Below, piece after piece: positions 1-11,817 of a stretch of 64,000 nucleotides of DNA. The DNA is from Mytilinidion resinicola (lineage: Eukaryota > Ascomycota > Dothideomycetes > Mytilinidiales > Mytilinidiaceae). A program made the translations under genes and the position numbers. The notes under the pieces are model-generated. The model did no database searches. It saw only the letters and a program-made list of their open reading frames with translations, and was not told the origin of the DNA. The stretch is from assembly GCF_010093595.1 (NCBI RefSeq), contig NW_022985444.1, positions 502,676-566,675 of the forward strand, written 5' to 3'. Position 1 is the first letter of the stretch, and every line of letters starts with the position of its first letter.

Positions 1-2396
1 TGAGATTGCGGCCTTGAGCCGAGGGGAGCAAACTCGCCAAGAGGAGCCTACTCAGCACATCCTTTCCGCGCGTGAAGATGAAAAGTTTAAAGAGCAGGTC
101 ACCTGTTTTGACTGGAGATGTGGACGCTGTGATTTTGGCGATAAATGCCAGTTCCTTCACCGAGATGTCGAATTTACCTCAAACGACTATTTTCGAATTA
201 AAAAGACTGGAATCGGACGGACCTGCTGGTTCTGGTGGAACCAGGAAGGAGGCTGCATGAACCCCCCGGAGGAATGCCTCTTCGCTCACTGGAACACTGG
301 AACAATAGCAGGTATAGGAAGTGCCGAAGCTCTCATGAATGTAGACAAATTCGATCTCCCCCCTAGGCGCATTCTAAAATCAGAGGTTGCTGCTATCGTT
401 AATGGCCCGAGAACTTGTCGATATTGGGCTTCGGGGATTTGCAAGTTTACGGTTGATCACTTTCCGTTCATGCACCGTCACATTGATTCAGGTCCCGCAG
501 GACATGCCTTTGAGCGTCGGATCTCACTGTCTGGGGTTCCCCAGGATGCTGCTGGTGTTCTAGTCAAAAATACGACTAACCAACTTAGATTCACTGAACC
601 AAGTCCTGCAGAACATATGCAGCTTAGGGAGTCATTGCCACGGGCCCCCAAAGATGCTGTTGGCTCTGTCAAAGCCGCGACTAGTCGGGTCAGATTCGAT
701 GAGCCAGCACCTCCGCCAGCCATGTCAGCGCCTCTCGGTGCACATCAGCCACAATTTTTGAAAGATTTACCCAATATCAAGGTGCGATTAGTGCTACCGA
801 CATCAAAGGATGGTGGCGTGAACGAAGTCGACGTCCGGTTCATGGGACTAGATGTCCCTACGCTCGATGAACTCAGAGCCGCATTGGGTGCTAACCCTCG
901 TTTGACAATCACACACAACTGTTCACCAGTTGACTGGGAAGCGTATTGCCTCGAAGTAAGTACACCTTAAGGAGGCCTCTTATTCCAATTACTGACAACA
1001 GCTAGCCGGCGATCCCCCCTCGCGTGACTGTCGGAGATGTTATGCCGTCTTCGGCGTCAGATGACGCTCTGCTCAAAACATACGCCCGCAGCTTGAAGCG
1101 TCATGGTGATCTTGCTGGGGTCATCTCCAGCGAGAAGTACACAATCATAGTGTACCCAGCCGGTCAAGAGGTTTGGAATTTTCTCAGCAATTTCGGCTTT
1201 GCGGTGTCGCCGAACGCCTCAACCCGCAAGCTCAGGTTCAACATTAGGTCATCTATGCCACGCTTTGGGGCCACTGTCCAAACCAAGGACATAGCCAAGC
1301 CGACAGATATCCAGACAAAGCTTCAATTGGGACTCAAACTCGATCCTGACCTACTCTTCGGTTGGATAGACACCAAGCTTGAGAAGAATGTGTTCATGTT
1401 CTTTACCGAAAAGAACCGGCAAGAAATGGAACTTGTCACTATGTGTCTCCAAGGAATGGGTGCAAAGGTATTCCAGGACGTTACGCCAGGTAGTTGGGAT
1501 TACTTCGACAAGAACACCAAGAGTGGGGTGATCATAGTAAGTGCTCATGATTTAAGGGCTTTAAGGCAAATACTAACTAAGCGTAGTTTCACCCCGACGT
1601 CTATGAATACCGTGTTCTACCTCAGCTTCGACGTTTCCTTTTCAAACGTTACAACTTCTTCCAAATCGGCAAATCTATACGCAATACGGAGGAGTATGAG
1701 CAGAAACGTCGTTGGGCCATCCTCACGCCAAACGATATACCCCCGGGGCAGTTCGCCTGCATCAAACTCTTTCCGCTTGGCTCCCTCATGTTGATAACTG
1801 ACGACGTATTCGCGCACCTACCGAAAGAAGCCTGGAACCTAGTGCAAGCTTTCATGAAGCATAGGCTATTGAAGAACTTGCCGGAGGAATTCCCGTTAAG
1901 CCACAAGCTGGTAGGACGCCCAGGCCTAATCAACTGGTTACAAGACCTGGTTGAAAAGCACAAAGGGGAGGCCAAAGAAGTCCATGATGCGTAAGTTCCC
2001 CTTCTTTACCCTTCACGGCCAATTATCTGACGTAAACGTAGACGCGTTCGCCTCTCCGAGGCCTTTCGGAACGAACTTGTCCCCGCACAGTACATCGACC
2101 CGCTGTATGGGGACCAATACGTGCCAAATAAATGTGCACAAGTGATCTCCTGGGCCCCTACGAATTGGCCGGACTACCACACGCTCTGGGAGGAAAATCC
2201 AGCAAAAGCAACTGATGAACTTGTTGACTGGTTCGCGGACGATATCTGCACCTCGGAGGCGAGCCATTACCGGCGCTTTATCGTCTGTCACACGTTTAAG
2301 ATGAGCAAGTGGCTGGGTGAGTACGCACACCTCCTGGACGTTAATAGTCCCGATCAGTGCATGAAGAGGTATATTATGCCACAAGGCAAGGCGTAG
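1..2396 (+). CDS. CCCH zinc-finger protein, 5' end outside window
   Basis: The frame is open from the window edge, so the start lies upstream; 747 codons are visible. Exons: 2-955, 1006-1536, 1587-1990, 2042-2396; introns of 50, 50 and 51 nt, the second with a perfect TACTAACT branch site. Three CCCH-type fingers lie at about residues 35-160 of the visible part: C-X7-C-X5-C-X3-H, C-X9-C-X6-C-X3-H, and a third, CRYWASGIC followed by FMH, that lacks its third cysteine. After a proline-rich linker, the last ~480 residues form a globular region (motifs GSWDYF, SGVII then FHPDVYEY) that resembles C-terminal parts of large fungal nuclear/chromatin proteins; I cannot name it. CCCH fingers usually bind RNA. 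Role unknown. Confidence 0.75.
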
Positions 2397-3086
2397 GTGG
2401 CGGGGGGGGCTTTGGGTGGGTGCTTTTTGGGGCTGTTAGTGGCTGTTAGTGGTTGCTTTTGGTGATATTGCGAGTAGTTAGGCAGATAGCGTGAACGGCA
2501 CTATGTCTGACCTAAATGGAACTACTTGTAACTAATATGACTGCTTCTAACATAATGATACTGCTGTGGCATGAGCATGTGATCTAGGGCTTGTAGAGTG
2601 TGCTTTTTTTTTGGGGGGGGGGGGGGGGCCCCCCAAGGAAAAAAAAAAAACCCCCCCCCCCCCCAATTTAATTTTTTTTTGGGGGGGGGGGGGGGGGACG
2701 CACGACCTTGAGGTACCCGTGGCCTAATCAATTTTAAAGAAGTCTGGATTTAAGATTCCGGATCCTCCGGATTAGACCTGTGTACTGCTGAGATATGAGA
2801 GTATGATTCCGGAGTTTGTTCACCCTGCTGAGGCACTCTCCGGCCTACTGACCTTGAACAAGCTTACAATGCAAAGATCTAAGGCTTTCAAATTAGACCT
2901 CGTACTGCTATAATTTTGGGAGTTGGGGGTAGTATGCTGGGGTACCCCTGGCCCTCCATTTCCAAACAACCTCACGATGGCTCGAACCGAATAGCGTAAA
3001 TCGGAAAACAGCGCGTTGTATTTTTGGGGGGGTTATATACACCGTCGAAGCACCCCTGAGCTTCTCAGCCCTACGCTCACAGCCCC
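2397..3086. other. intergenic region with homopolymer block
   Basis: This 690-bp gap lies between the convergent CCCH gene and the permease gene. It contains no credible gene. Its centre (2604-2697) is a chain of long homopolymers described separately. The rest is ordinary AT/GC-balanced sequence that must hold both 3' untranslated regions. Confidence 0.7.
2604..2697. repeat. alternating homopolymer tracts T9G16-C6...A12C14...T9G17
   Basis: In order: T9, G16, C6, AAGG, A12, C14, AATTTA plus A, T9, G17. The T9-G16 block recurs as T9-G17 about 70 bp downstream, and an A12-C14 block of complementary composition lies between. G runs of this length could form G-quadruplexes, but the pattern is equally what an assembly or base-calling artefact would produce. 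Confidence 0.8.
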
Positions 3087-4830
3087 TCACAACTCTTTGT
3101 TCCCCGGATGCCCATTCGAGAGCTTGTGCTCCAGATCCCCGTTCCGCTCACGATTCGCGTCCGTCACCGCCACGCCCGGGACCAGGATCTCTTCTCCGGG
3201 GGAGACATCCTGCGGCACGGGCGGGCCGTGGAACTCCTTGCGTCCGCGGATGAAGTACCACGCGACGCTGATGGCCGCGAACCCGGCGAAGACGACGCTG
3301 GCGTAGTTCATGGTGGTGGGTTCGACCGGCAGGCTGACGGGCATGCAGAAGATGACGACGGCGAGGCAGATCCAGCAGAGCGTGGCGACGTTGATGGCGT
3401 AGCCGAATTTGCCGAGCGAGAAGGAGCTGTGTTTGACGGCTTCGCGGCCGCGGAGGACGGAGATGAGGATGGGCATGCCGTACGAGGTGGAGAGGCAGAT
3501 GGTGGCGACGCCCGTGAAGCTGTTGAAGGCGGCCGAGGAGCCGAAGTAGATGAGGCCGAGCAAACAGTCGACGGCGGTCGAGAGGACGAGCGCCCACAGC
3601 GGGATGTCGAAGCGTTTGTCGACTTGCTTCCAGAGGCGGGAGCCGGGGATCGCGCCGTCGCGCGCGAAGGCGTAGGTGCAGCGGGAGGCGGCTGTTAAGG
3701 CGCCGATGCCGGCGAAGAAGAGGATGCCGAGGATGAGGAAGAGGAGGCCGAAGCCGCCGCCTGCGGAGCCTGTCACGGTCTTGAAGAGGAGGCCAATTGG
3801 TTGCCCGTTGGCGACGTTGAGGAGCAATTGGACGTCTGGGAGGACGAATAGGATGGGGATGAGGTAGATGACGCCGGTGACGCCCGCGGCGGCAACGGAG
3901 AGGACGATGGCTTTTGGTACCTCTCGCTCTGGATTTTGGACTAATTTGTTGTTAAAAAGGAACTCATATTACGTTTAACTTAACGTACCCTCTTCGCACA
4001 TGGACGCGACCATGCCGTATCCAGTCAGTGTGTACGCAGCTTGTAGGAGGCCAACGAAGAAGGCCCAGCCGGAAGGCCTGTTATGAGATTGGTTAGTAAA
4101 TGAAGCACGTTTTCAACATCTCGAGAAAATAGGTTCTAGCTTACCAGCCGCTCTGCGAAGCATCGTAATGCGCAAACACGAACTCTCCACTCCTCTTGTG
4201 GTCCGCCATACTCAAGACAGTGACCAAGATGATTATCACGCTCCCGCTCGTCCAGTAGATGCAGATTTTATTGATCAGGTCGAGATACTTGGCGCCGAAG
4301 ATATTGACTGCCATGCACACTAGCATGACTGCCCAGAACATCAGAATCGTCTGATATTGATTGGCGACGAAGTCCTCACGCCAGAGCGTAATCGCGCTGA
4401 GTATCAACTGCCCTCCAGAGAAGTTGATGGATAGAGTGACGGTCCAATTGCCCACGAGAGTGAGCCATCCAGTGATCCAGCTCGCAACGGGCGCATATTT
4501 GCGCGTGGATAGCATGGCCGACCAGTAGTACACTCCGCCTGCTGTGGGATAGACGGCACAAATCTCAGCCAGTGACGCGGCAATTGCAAGGGAGATGAGC
4601 GAAACCAGCACCCATCCCCACAGAATGGTAACGGATTGGCCGTCGGTAAGTGTGATGTACATGGTAGTGCTGAGGCCGAAGGGAACGGCCATGATGGCGA
4701 AGGACATGCCTAGAACACTCAACATCGATAAGTTACGCGGAAGCTCGGAAGTGTAGCCCATCTTTGCTAGGGCGGCATCGGCATGGACGTCGACGGAGCC
4801 AGTCCGCGGCGTTAAGGATTCCTTCCTCAT
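3087..4830 (-). CDS. APC-family amino acid / GABA-type permease
   Basis: A plasma-membrane or vacuolar amino-acid/choline/GABA transporter of the APC superfamily. Exons on the minus strand: 4830-4145, 4077-3989, 3940-3087 (introns 67 and 48 nt), giving 542 residues, the usual family length. Visible: N-terminal cytosolic MGYTSELPRNLSMLSVLGMS, the family stretch GLSTTMYITLTDGQ, PTAGGVYYWSAML in the first third, the PSGW...AAYTLTGYGMVA...CEE segment on exon 2 and PEREVPKAIVLSV on exon 3, and about 12 hydrophobic segments. The C terminus is hydrophilic. Exact substrate cannot be read from sequence. A GTAAGT donor at about 4993-4988 suggests an intron in the 5' untranslated region, and a TATATA lies at about 5077-5082 on the upstream side. 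Confidence 0.88.
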
Positions 4831-6141
4831 GGTTGCGAATTAATGCGAATAGAAATACAAATGCGCAGGAAAGAGATTTTCAGTGTATTGATTCTAGAAT
4901 TGGTCAATTGGCGTTGCTCAAGGTTAAGAAGACGTCGCTGTTTGAGGAGGCTTGATAATATATGTATGCAGGCGAAAGAAAGGAAATACTTACGTTGATT
5001 CTCCAGCAATGGAGAGTGAACTTAAAAGACGATACAGCACAAGATTCGCGAGGGCCACACGACAGGCGGCTCACGCTATATACCCAGCATTGCGGCTCTT
5101 GGCTCTCATAGCCTCCAGCTGCCGTTATCGAAGTAGCGTGGGGATCATTGCTCTGCAGAATGTCTAGAAAAAGTCCGGTGTCAGACGGTGCTGTCAAGGC
5201 GAGGGTTAGCACCCGCAGGAGCGCCCGTTCGTCATCCCGCTGCACTAGCGGCAGGGGTACAGCTACCACATCTGGAGTAGTTCTTTGCAGTTTGGAACAT
5301 CGAACGATCAATTCACGATAACGTTGCCCGAAGAGTTCTCCATCGCCCTTCGTCTTTCTCACCGACATCGCACATCACGAGCTAAGGCTTCATACTTTAT
5401 CCAGCCAATCAAAAAGGCCATTTCATAATATTAAAAAGGTCTCCTGTTCTATCTCTCAAAGTACCTTTTGGTGACTTGAAAGGAACCGCAATATTACAGA
5501 CTCAATATGGCATGTGCGCTTTCTCTATGTAATTATCATAAAGCTGATACAAATCTTAGGGGCACGCCAGCACTCTCTGTAAATCAACCCCTAAAGCTGT
5601 TGACTAGATAGTTCTAGACTCGATTCGGTCCGTACGACTCTTCACTCCCACACTCCAAGTAACCCCTGACCCTTGTATACCGCATGAACTTCGGGCTTTA
5701 GGGGCGATCCAATCGTAAACATGAGCTCCCCGTAGACTTCCAATGCGCAGATTCGACACAGATTGTTCAAATCTTTACATCACGGTCTGACAGTGCGGTT
5801 TCAATGCGTGGACGCGTGTGACTTGCTACATCTTGTGATTCTTCAAGCGTGCTCTCTGTACCTACACGTATGATGGTAGATACAAAAACAAATACTATTG
5901 CCAGCAATGTCTGCTCCCACCACAAACTTAGAACCTGAGTCGAGACTTCCCCAAGGTAGGTGGTACGAAGTAGTGGGTGGCTCACGTGATGAGCGGGAGA
6001 AATCACGCTAGTCTCAGCCACCCTTCATCAGCCTCACGTCTTTCGATTTCCACCTCAACCCAACTCTTCACTTCGTTCGAAACTCCGAGCGCTGGCAAGA
6101 CACTAGAAGACTCATGGACGCGTTATACTTCGGAGCGCGCC
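4831..6141. other. divergent intergenic/promoter region
   Basis: The gap between the permease start (minus) and the SANT-WD40 gene start (plus) should hold both promoters. The open frames here (4904-5368 and 5767-6021, minus) show no family features or splice logic, and the first overlaps the likely permease leader. Nothing else is recognisable. Confidence 0.5.
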
Positions 6142-9100
6142 ATGGCATACAAGTAAGTCTTCTCATATTACATTCGCCATTCTATGGCCTGTTTGCGGGC
6201 GCGACGCGCTTCTGAGCGTTGCGCCAGCCTGCCTACTCCGACTATAGATACTGACTGCCTTGCAGACCCAGTGATGTGGTAGATCTCACCGCAGATCTCA
6301 GTACCACTGAGGATTCTGAGTTCGAGCTTCCACCTGTTGAAATATTCTTAAAATCACCCCATAAACCTAAACCCTCCCCAGCGCAAACAACGGCTGTGAA
6401 CGCCAGCCATTCGTTTCCGGCACGCACAGCAAATCTTTCCTCTAGCACAGGAGGTAATGTGGCAAGCTCCTTCCCACCCTACGCAGTACCCAGTGCACCG
6501 AGCGCTACGCCAACGTCCTCCAAACTTCCGAAGAAAGGCACTTTTGGCCCGACCTCCAAAAAGACGCTTAAACATAAGAGTTCAATCGATTCGCATAGAC
6601 TCAAGGCGGTCGGACAGAATGGATCTCGGGAGACACAGGCAAAGAAGCGACGAAGACTGCACCCTCCAAACCCAAGGTCGCCAGACCGGCTGAACACTCC
6701 TAGCATACCCCAGACGGGGGACCGTAGCCATGGCAGCAGTTCTAGGGGATACGGAATAACCCACTCGAACGGTCCTGGGCCATATGACGGTCAAAATAGA
6801 GTTATAATTACGAGCACAGCAGACATGGGCGCGACAGGCCTTGAATTCATTGCTCCAGCTGGTTTTCGATCGGAAAGGAGAAGTGAGCGTCTGCCACATA
6901 AACCAAAACCGAGAAGACCGGCCGCGGTGTCTGCGTCTGTATTATCCACAAAATCATCAGATTCTGACGAAGCAACAGACGCTCTGCAGGCCTTCAAGCC
7001 GCGCTCAGAGCGCCGAGGGAACGGATCTAAAGAGCGGCATCATAAGGCTGGGGGGCTCGTGAAACCATCAGTACCTCCCGGCTCAAGATCCTTTGAGTCG
7101 GAACCTATTACCAGCGAGGATGATGACCGAGTTCAAACTTCCAGTGACGGTAAACGGCCTCGTAAAGCCCTTGACTTAGGAACCTCCATGCTTTCACCGA
7201 AAGGAAGAGCAAAAGATCCGAAGCAAAGAAATGTGGCACCACGCCCGCATCCTAATAGTAAGCTGCCTTTACCAACGTTCCGAACCCAGATTCTAATTTG
7301 CTCCCTTAAGTAGGTTTACATCGCCAGAAGCACCCGCCGATGCTAGCTCCTGCGAGCAAATCTCCTATCGCAGATGTTAACGACCTCCTTACGCCAACAG
7401 AGATCGATCTTAGCATGCATTTCCATGTCTCATCCCCAAAAGACGTACAAGAAGCAAGCGCACCTATTAAGCATGGAAAGGGGCTCATTTGGACCGAGGA
7501 AGAAGACCGCCAGATAATTTACCTAAGAACCGTCAAAAACACCCCTTGGCCCGAAGCGGCGAAGCTATTCCCTCAGAGAACTCCCGGAGCTTTAGCCACC
7601 AGGTATTCGAACCTTCGGAATTCTCAAAAACTGGTGGCACAATATAGTCTTGTCACTACACATGCCACAGTTGACCACACAGCCACGCCTCTGGCCTCTA
7701 GATACGTTCCAGCAGCTCAAGACGATGTTGACCATGTATCAGATTCAGTGTCGACTCCTATGGACTTGGACGGTGTACCAAGCTCGGAGGATTCAGTCCT
7801 AGGTGGCACGCCTTCTTATACGCCGGTACCTGTAACTATTACACAGAATTTGAAGGGTTCTGTGGTCAGTGGTACGCGCTCTCGCACGCCTGAGCCTACC
7901 CTGAAGCATAAACCCACCGTGAGACCTAGGGGCAGACCCCGAAGAGTCACACAGGAAGTGAACTATGCGGCACAACAGCGATTGCGACCTCCACGTGCTT
8001 CCGAGGTCTCCACTCCTGTAGACGATACTCAATCAGCATCGCCCAGTAGGCTAACTCGGATGCCCTCAGAGTCAGAGGACTTGCAATCCGAAGACCTCTT
8101 CACCAACGAAGTGATCGGTTTACCCAACCAGGTTGATTATCACCGGGAGGCTGCACTGATTAGTATTGGCACTACAGGGCCTGCTGGTCAAGCGGATGAC
8201 GGAAACATGAAGAAATACCCATATCTCAGCAGTGTAGAGCGGAGTTCCATGCGCTTGGGACTGACCAACGGAGAATGGAACCCCCGATTATTCGGCCATT
8301 GGTCAGGCAGTGTCATTCATGTCGATTTCCAGGTCGCAGAGATGGAGGTGTTGGAGAAGGCTATAATCTACGTCCTTGGCACCTCCGTGCCAAGATCGGT
8401 CTCGGTTCGCAAGAGGATTCAACAGATGCTCATGGGCATTCCAGATAACAAGCTGTACCAGATTTCATGGGAAGCTAGGCGGGGGCGTCGACTGACAACT
8501 AGAAGCCGGGAGAGCGTGGAAGCGTTCCTCATGGACGCTGCGGCTGGGCGCCTAGAGCCCTTCTCCCACATCGAACGAGTGGGAAACGTTCTTCCCAAAC
8601 GGATCCGAAGCTCAATGTCGTCTTTACTTCGGCAACGCGAGTTAGGCTCAGATTCCAGACAACGCTGGGCCAAATATGACAAACCCGGCTCCGATGACAT
8701 CCGGCAACGTATATTTGACACCTTTGGTCCCGCCTATAGCTTTACTGGAATGAGTCATGACGTTCTCAGCGTCGCGTGGCATCCGGATGGACAGCGTTTT
8801 GCCGCCGGTGCAGCCTGCGTGGTGGATGCTGATAGCATGCAGTACAATAGGCCCAATAATCTCTTGATCGGAGACACGCTGGACAAGACTCTTCGAGAAA
8901 TCCCACATCACCACGTCACACGACCACGAGCCGAAAGCGGAGTAAATTCGCGGCACTCTATGCACGTTTCACAGGACCCTCGCCTGTTCACTACCATATC
9001 AATGGTAGAATTTTCTGACGACGGCCGTTACATGTTCTCAGCAGGATACGACAAAGTTGTCCGTGTCTACAAAACCAGAGATGATAAACGCGAATTGGAT

Positions 9101-10804
9101 CTCTCCCATTCTTTAAACCACAAGGCGCCCGTCGACATGATTGCAACAAGCAAGGACGGACTTCTTGCTACAGCTTGTCAACGAGACCAGAACCCTATAA
9201 AAGTACTACGCCTTGATTCTGATATAATAAGCCCTATCTCGTTCAAATCCCAAAAAGCTTCCGAGCGGCAAGATTTGAGGATAATGCCAAGAGCGCTAAA
9301 ATTCGAACCTACTGAAGGCAACCTCCTCCTGGCAGGCTTCGGCGCCAATACCAAGGACGATGGCTTAGACACCGTTGGCGAAATTTGCCTCTGGGACGTT
9401 TCGACTCAACAGAGACTTGAGGTCTATGGAGGCAATCGCAACGTGTTCGACCTAGCGTTTAATCCCAGACTGCAAGAAGGAGGCCTATTCGCCGTGGGAT
9501 GCGTCGCCGGGTCTGATGCTAACAGAAGTGCTAACTCAGTGGTCCGCTTGTACGACTTGCGGACGAAGTACTCGAAGTTTGTGGAACTCGAGTGCCCAGC
9601 TCGAGACATGAATGACGTTGTCTACTGTCCCTACGATGATGTCTACCTCGCAGCGGGATGCACGAGCGGTGACACATACGTCTGGGATATCCGCCGTCCA
9701 GATGGTTGGATCTATACTCTTTCCCATGGCGAGCCTTTGACGCCACTGGACGGGCATCAGCCTCGCGAACTGCTTGACACCGGCGTTCGATTTTGCTCCT
9801 GGGGTGACAGTGCAAGGCGCCTTTACACCGGTTCCTCGGACGGGGTTGTTAAATCTTGGGACATAACGCGTGCTCCAGCGGACGTGTTTGTCAGTGATCT
9901 AGTCACTCTGAACACTGGCGTCATGTCTGCCGCTTTCAGCCCTGACAAGACGAGCCTGCTTGTTGGTGAGGTTAATGGCTCCGTCAACGTGCTCGAGCTT
10001 GGCCGAGAGGATCGTTGTGCTAAAGACGTAGAGCCACTTCGTCTCATCCCCGCCAATGGGCCATCGATCACAGCATCGCACAATTCGGCAGTGGATCCCG
10101 CCTCCGGTGTTGCCATCGCGAAAGATCTCGTTCTCACTCGCCAAATGAACATTGTCCCTCTCGGTGGTCTCCCGATTCGTCAAGCGGTCCAAGGTACCAA
10201 GTATTCTGGTCCTTATGATACGTCAGAAGACGCCACCGCACTCCGCGAACAATCTGACGCCTTCCAGCAGAAGATGTCCTCACGACACGATACACCACAA
10301 TGCGACATCGCTGCTTGCGTAAACTCCATCACGAAGCTAACACTGGAAGAGGCCGGAGACTCGGGCCGAAGCAAAGATCGTATTCCAGACTCGCTTCGCG
10401 AGGCGTGGAAAGCAGGTTCAGGTGCGGCAGTTGTTCCTGGCAAATCGAAATGCTCGCATTGTGGCCGTCCTGCGCGGCCAAGTATCGACGATGATGCTGA
10501 AGCTCTGTGCGAGAGATGCAGCTTCGACTGCCTTCACTGTGGCAACCGCGCTGTGGTCGCTCATGAGACGGACATGTTGTGGTGCTTAAAGTGTGACCGG
10601 CGATGGGATATCGGAGTGTTGGGCTACGAGCCCGTTCGAGGACGAAGAGACATCGAGCGGTCGGCCTGGAAAGAAAGAGGCATGGAGACTTTGAGCTTAG
10701 CAGGACACGACGACGGCGAAAATGCGACTCTGGGCGACGAGCTCAACGACCTCGCGAGTTATTATCACTCGCTGTGGGCGGACCGGCCGGCTGGCCCGAT
10801 TTGA
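6142..10804 (+). CDS. SANT/Myb + WD40-repeat + zinc-ribbon protein (Rik1-associated-factor/DCAF-like)
   Basis: Exons 6142-6152, 6266-7257 and 7314-10804 give 1497 residues; the 11-nt first exon has the start context GCGCGCCATGG and is the only one that joins the long frame in phase. Residues 1-340 are low-complexity and basic, with an acidic start (DLTADLSTTEDSEFELP). A SANT/Myb module sits at about 391-437 (WTEEEDRQI...W..AAKLFPQRTPGALATRY). WD40-type beta repeats span about 813-1226, e.g. LSVAWHPDGQRFAAGA, FSDDGRYMFSAGYDKVVRVY and LYTGSSDGVVKSWDI. Four CxxC pairs at about 1380-1430 form a zinc ribbon (CSHC, CERC, CLHC, CLKC). The WD40 core resembles fungal Rik1-associated factor/DCAF proteins of the Clr4/DIM-5 histone H3K9-methylation complex; that assignment is inference. 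Nuclear location is likely. Confidence 0.82.
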
Positions 10805-11224
10805 TAGGCGCTCTATTTGGCGGCGATGGCTTGTTATAAGAACGGCTTGGATATGAGTAGGCACATCTGGATAGCATTGAACCAAGGTGGTACTGATCAT
10901 ACACCCCTGTTACTATACGCACATCCCCTTGTTGCTTGACTTACGACCCGCTTTCGTCTGAATGTTTTCCAATCAAGTGCATCAATCGAACTGACAAGTC
11001 CAGGAGACTCATCATGCCCAATCCGCATCCGCAATTGTGGCCCAGGGCGTTTCATCGCACATTAACAATCTCTCCTGCGACCATTTCACACGACCGTACA
11101 AGAGCCTTTCTAGGCAAAAGGATTGGCATCGTAGTAGTCTGCAAGCGCCTTACAACATTTCATTGGCGCCTTCCTCCAAAACCAACAACAGTCCGTCATT
11201 TTCTTTGGTGTCCTGCCCTCGATC

Positions 11225-11817
11225 TCATTGCACGCAGCAAGTATCCTTCACATCAATCTCCTCCTCATCCCTATCCCCCTTCCCTCCTCCAGCAATATAA
11301 TACCACCCCGCAACAGCGCCGTTTCTCCCAGCCTCCCGCCTCACCGTCCCACTATGCATTGCGCCATCCTTCCACGCGGCTCTCGCTTCCCGCCACATCT
11401 CCCGCGCCGTTACGAAACTGAGCCAGGAGAGGAAGAGCACGAGGAGAATGCCGCTGACGGATCCTAGCATTGTATGCTCGAGGTCGGGATAGGTGAGGAT
11501 CATGCTGACGGATTGAGGTAGGCGCGGTAGTGCGGCTAGCGCTCGGATGCCGCTGAGTGCACGGCGGGCGGGCCTGGTTCGCTTCGTGAGGGAGATGCTT
11601 CGGAGGAGGCGGAGCGATCTTGGTGTTTTGCGCTGATGCTGGTGAGGGTATGACTGCGGATCTTCGGGGACTGCGGATCTTCGGGGTCTGCGAACGGGTC
11701 TCCGGTGGGCTCTTGGGCTAGAGCGGCGGGTTTGCGGTTCGCGCGGATGAGGATGTAGACGTAGGCAAGGACGGAGGGCGGGCACTGAGGGTGGTGGTGG
11801 TGGGGATCGCGGTGCAT
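11225..11817 (-). pseudogene. possible small membrane protein, frame broken by a 17-bp duplication
   Basis: Two minus-strand frames look like parts of one protein: a start at 11817 with a hydrophobic stretch (SVLAYVYILI) followed by AQEPTGDPFADPEDPQS, and, in another frame, a basic helix followed by a clear membrane segment (MLGSVSGILLVLFLSWLSF) and a charged tail ending at 11225. The frames switch at a perfect tandem duplication of a 17-bp unit (11653-11686); with one copy the two frames would be continuous. No family recognised. It could instead be chance open frames, so confidence is low. Confidence 0.3.
11653..11686. repeat. perfect 17-bp tandem duplication
   Basis: The unit actgcggatcttcgggg occurs twice head to tail with no mismatch. 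Seventeen is not a multiple of three, so it shifts the minus-strand frame that crosses it. Confidence 0.9.

Noticed and set aside
3108..3698. 196-codon plus-strand frame
   Set aside because: Antisense shadow of the GC-rich third permease exon; composition of Asp/Glu/Arg/Gly only.
4904..5368. 154-codon minus-strand open frame upstream of the permease
   Set aside because: No domain or conserved-looking motif; it overlaps the likely leader and leader intron of the permease gene.
5767..6021. 84-codon minus-strand frame with one hydrophobic stretch
   Set aside because: Short, isolated in a promoter region, no neighbouring exon or family feature.
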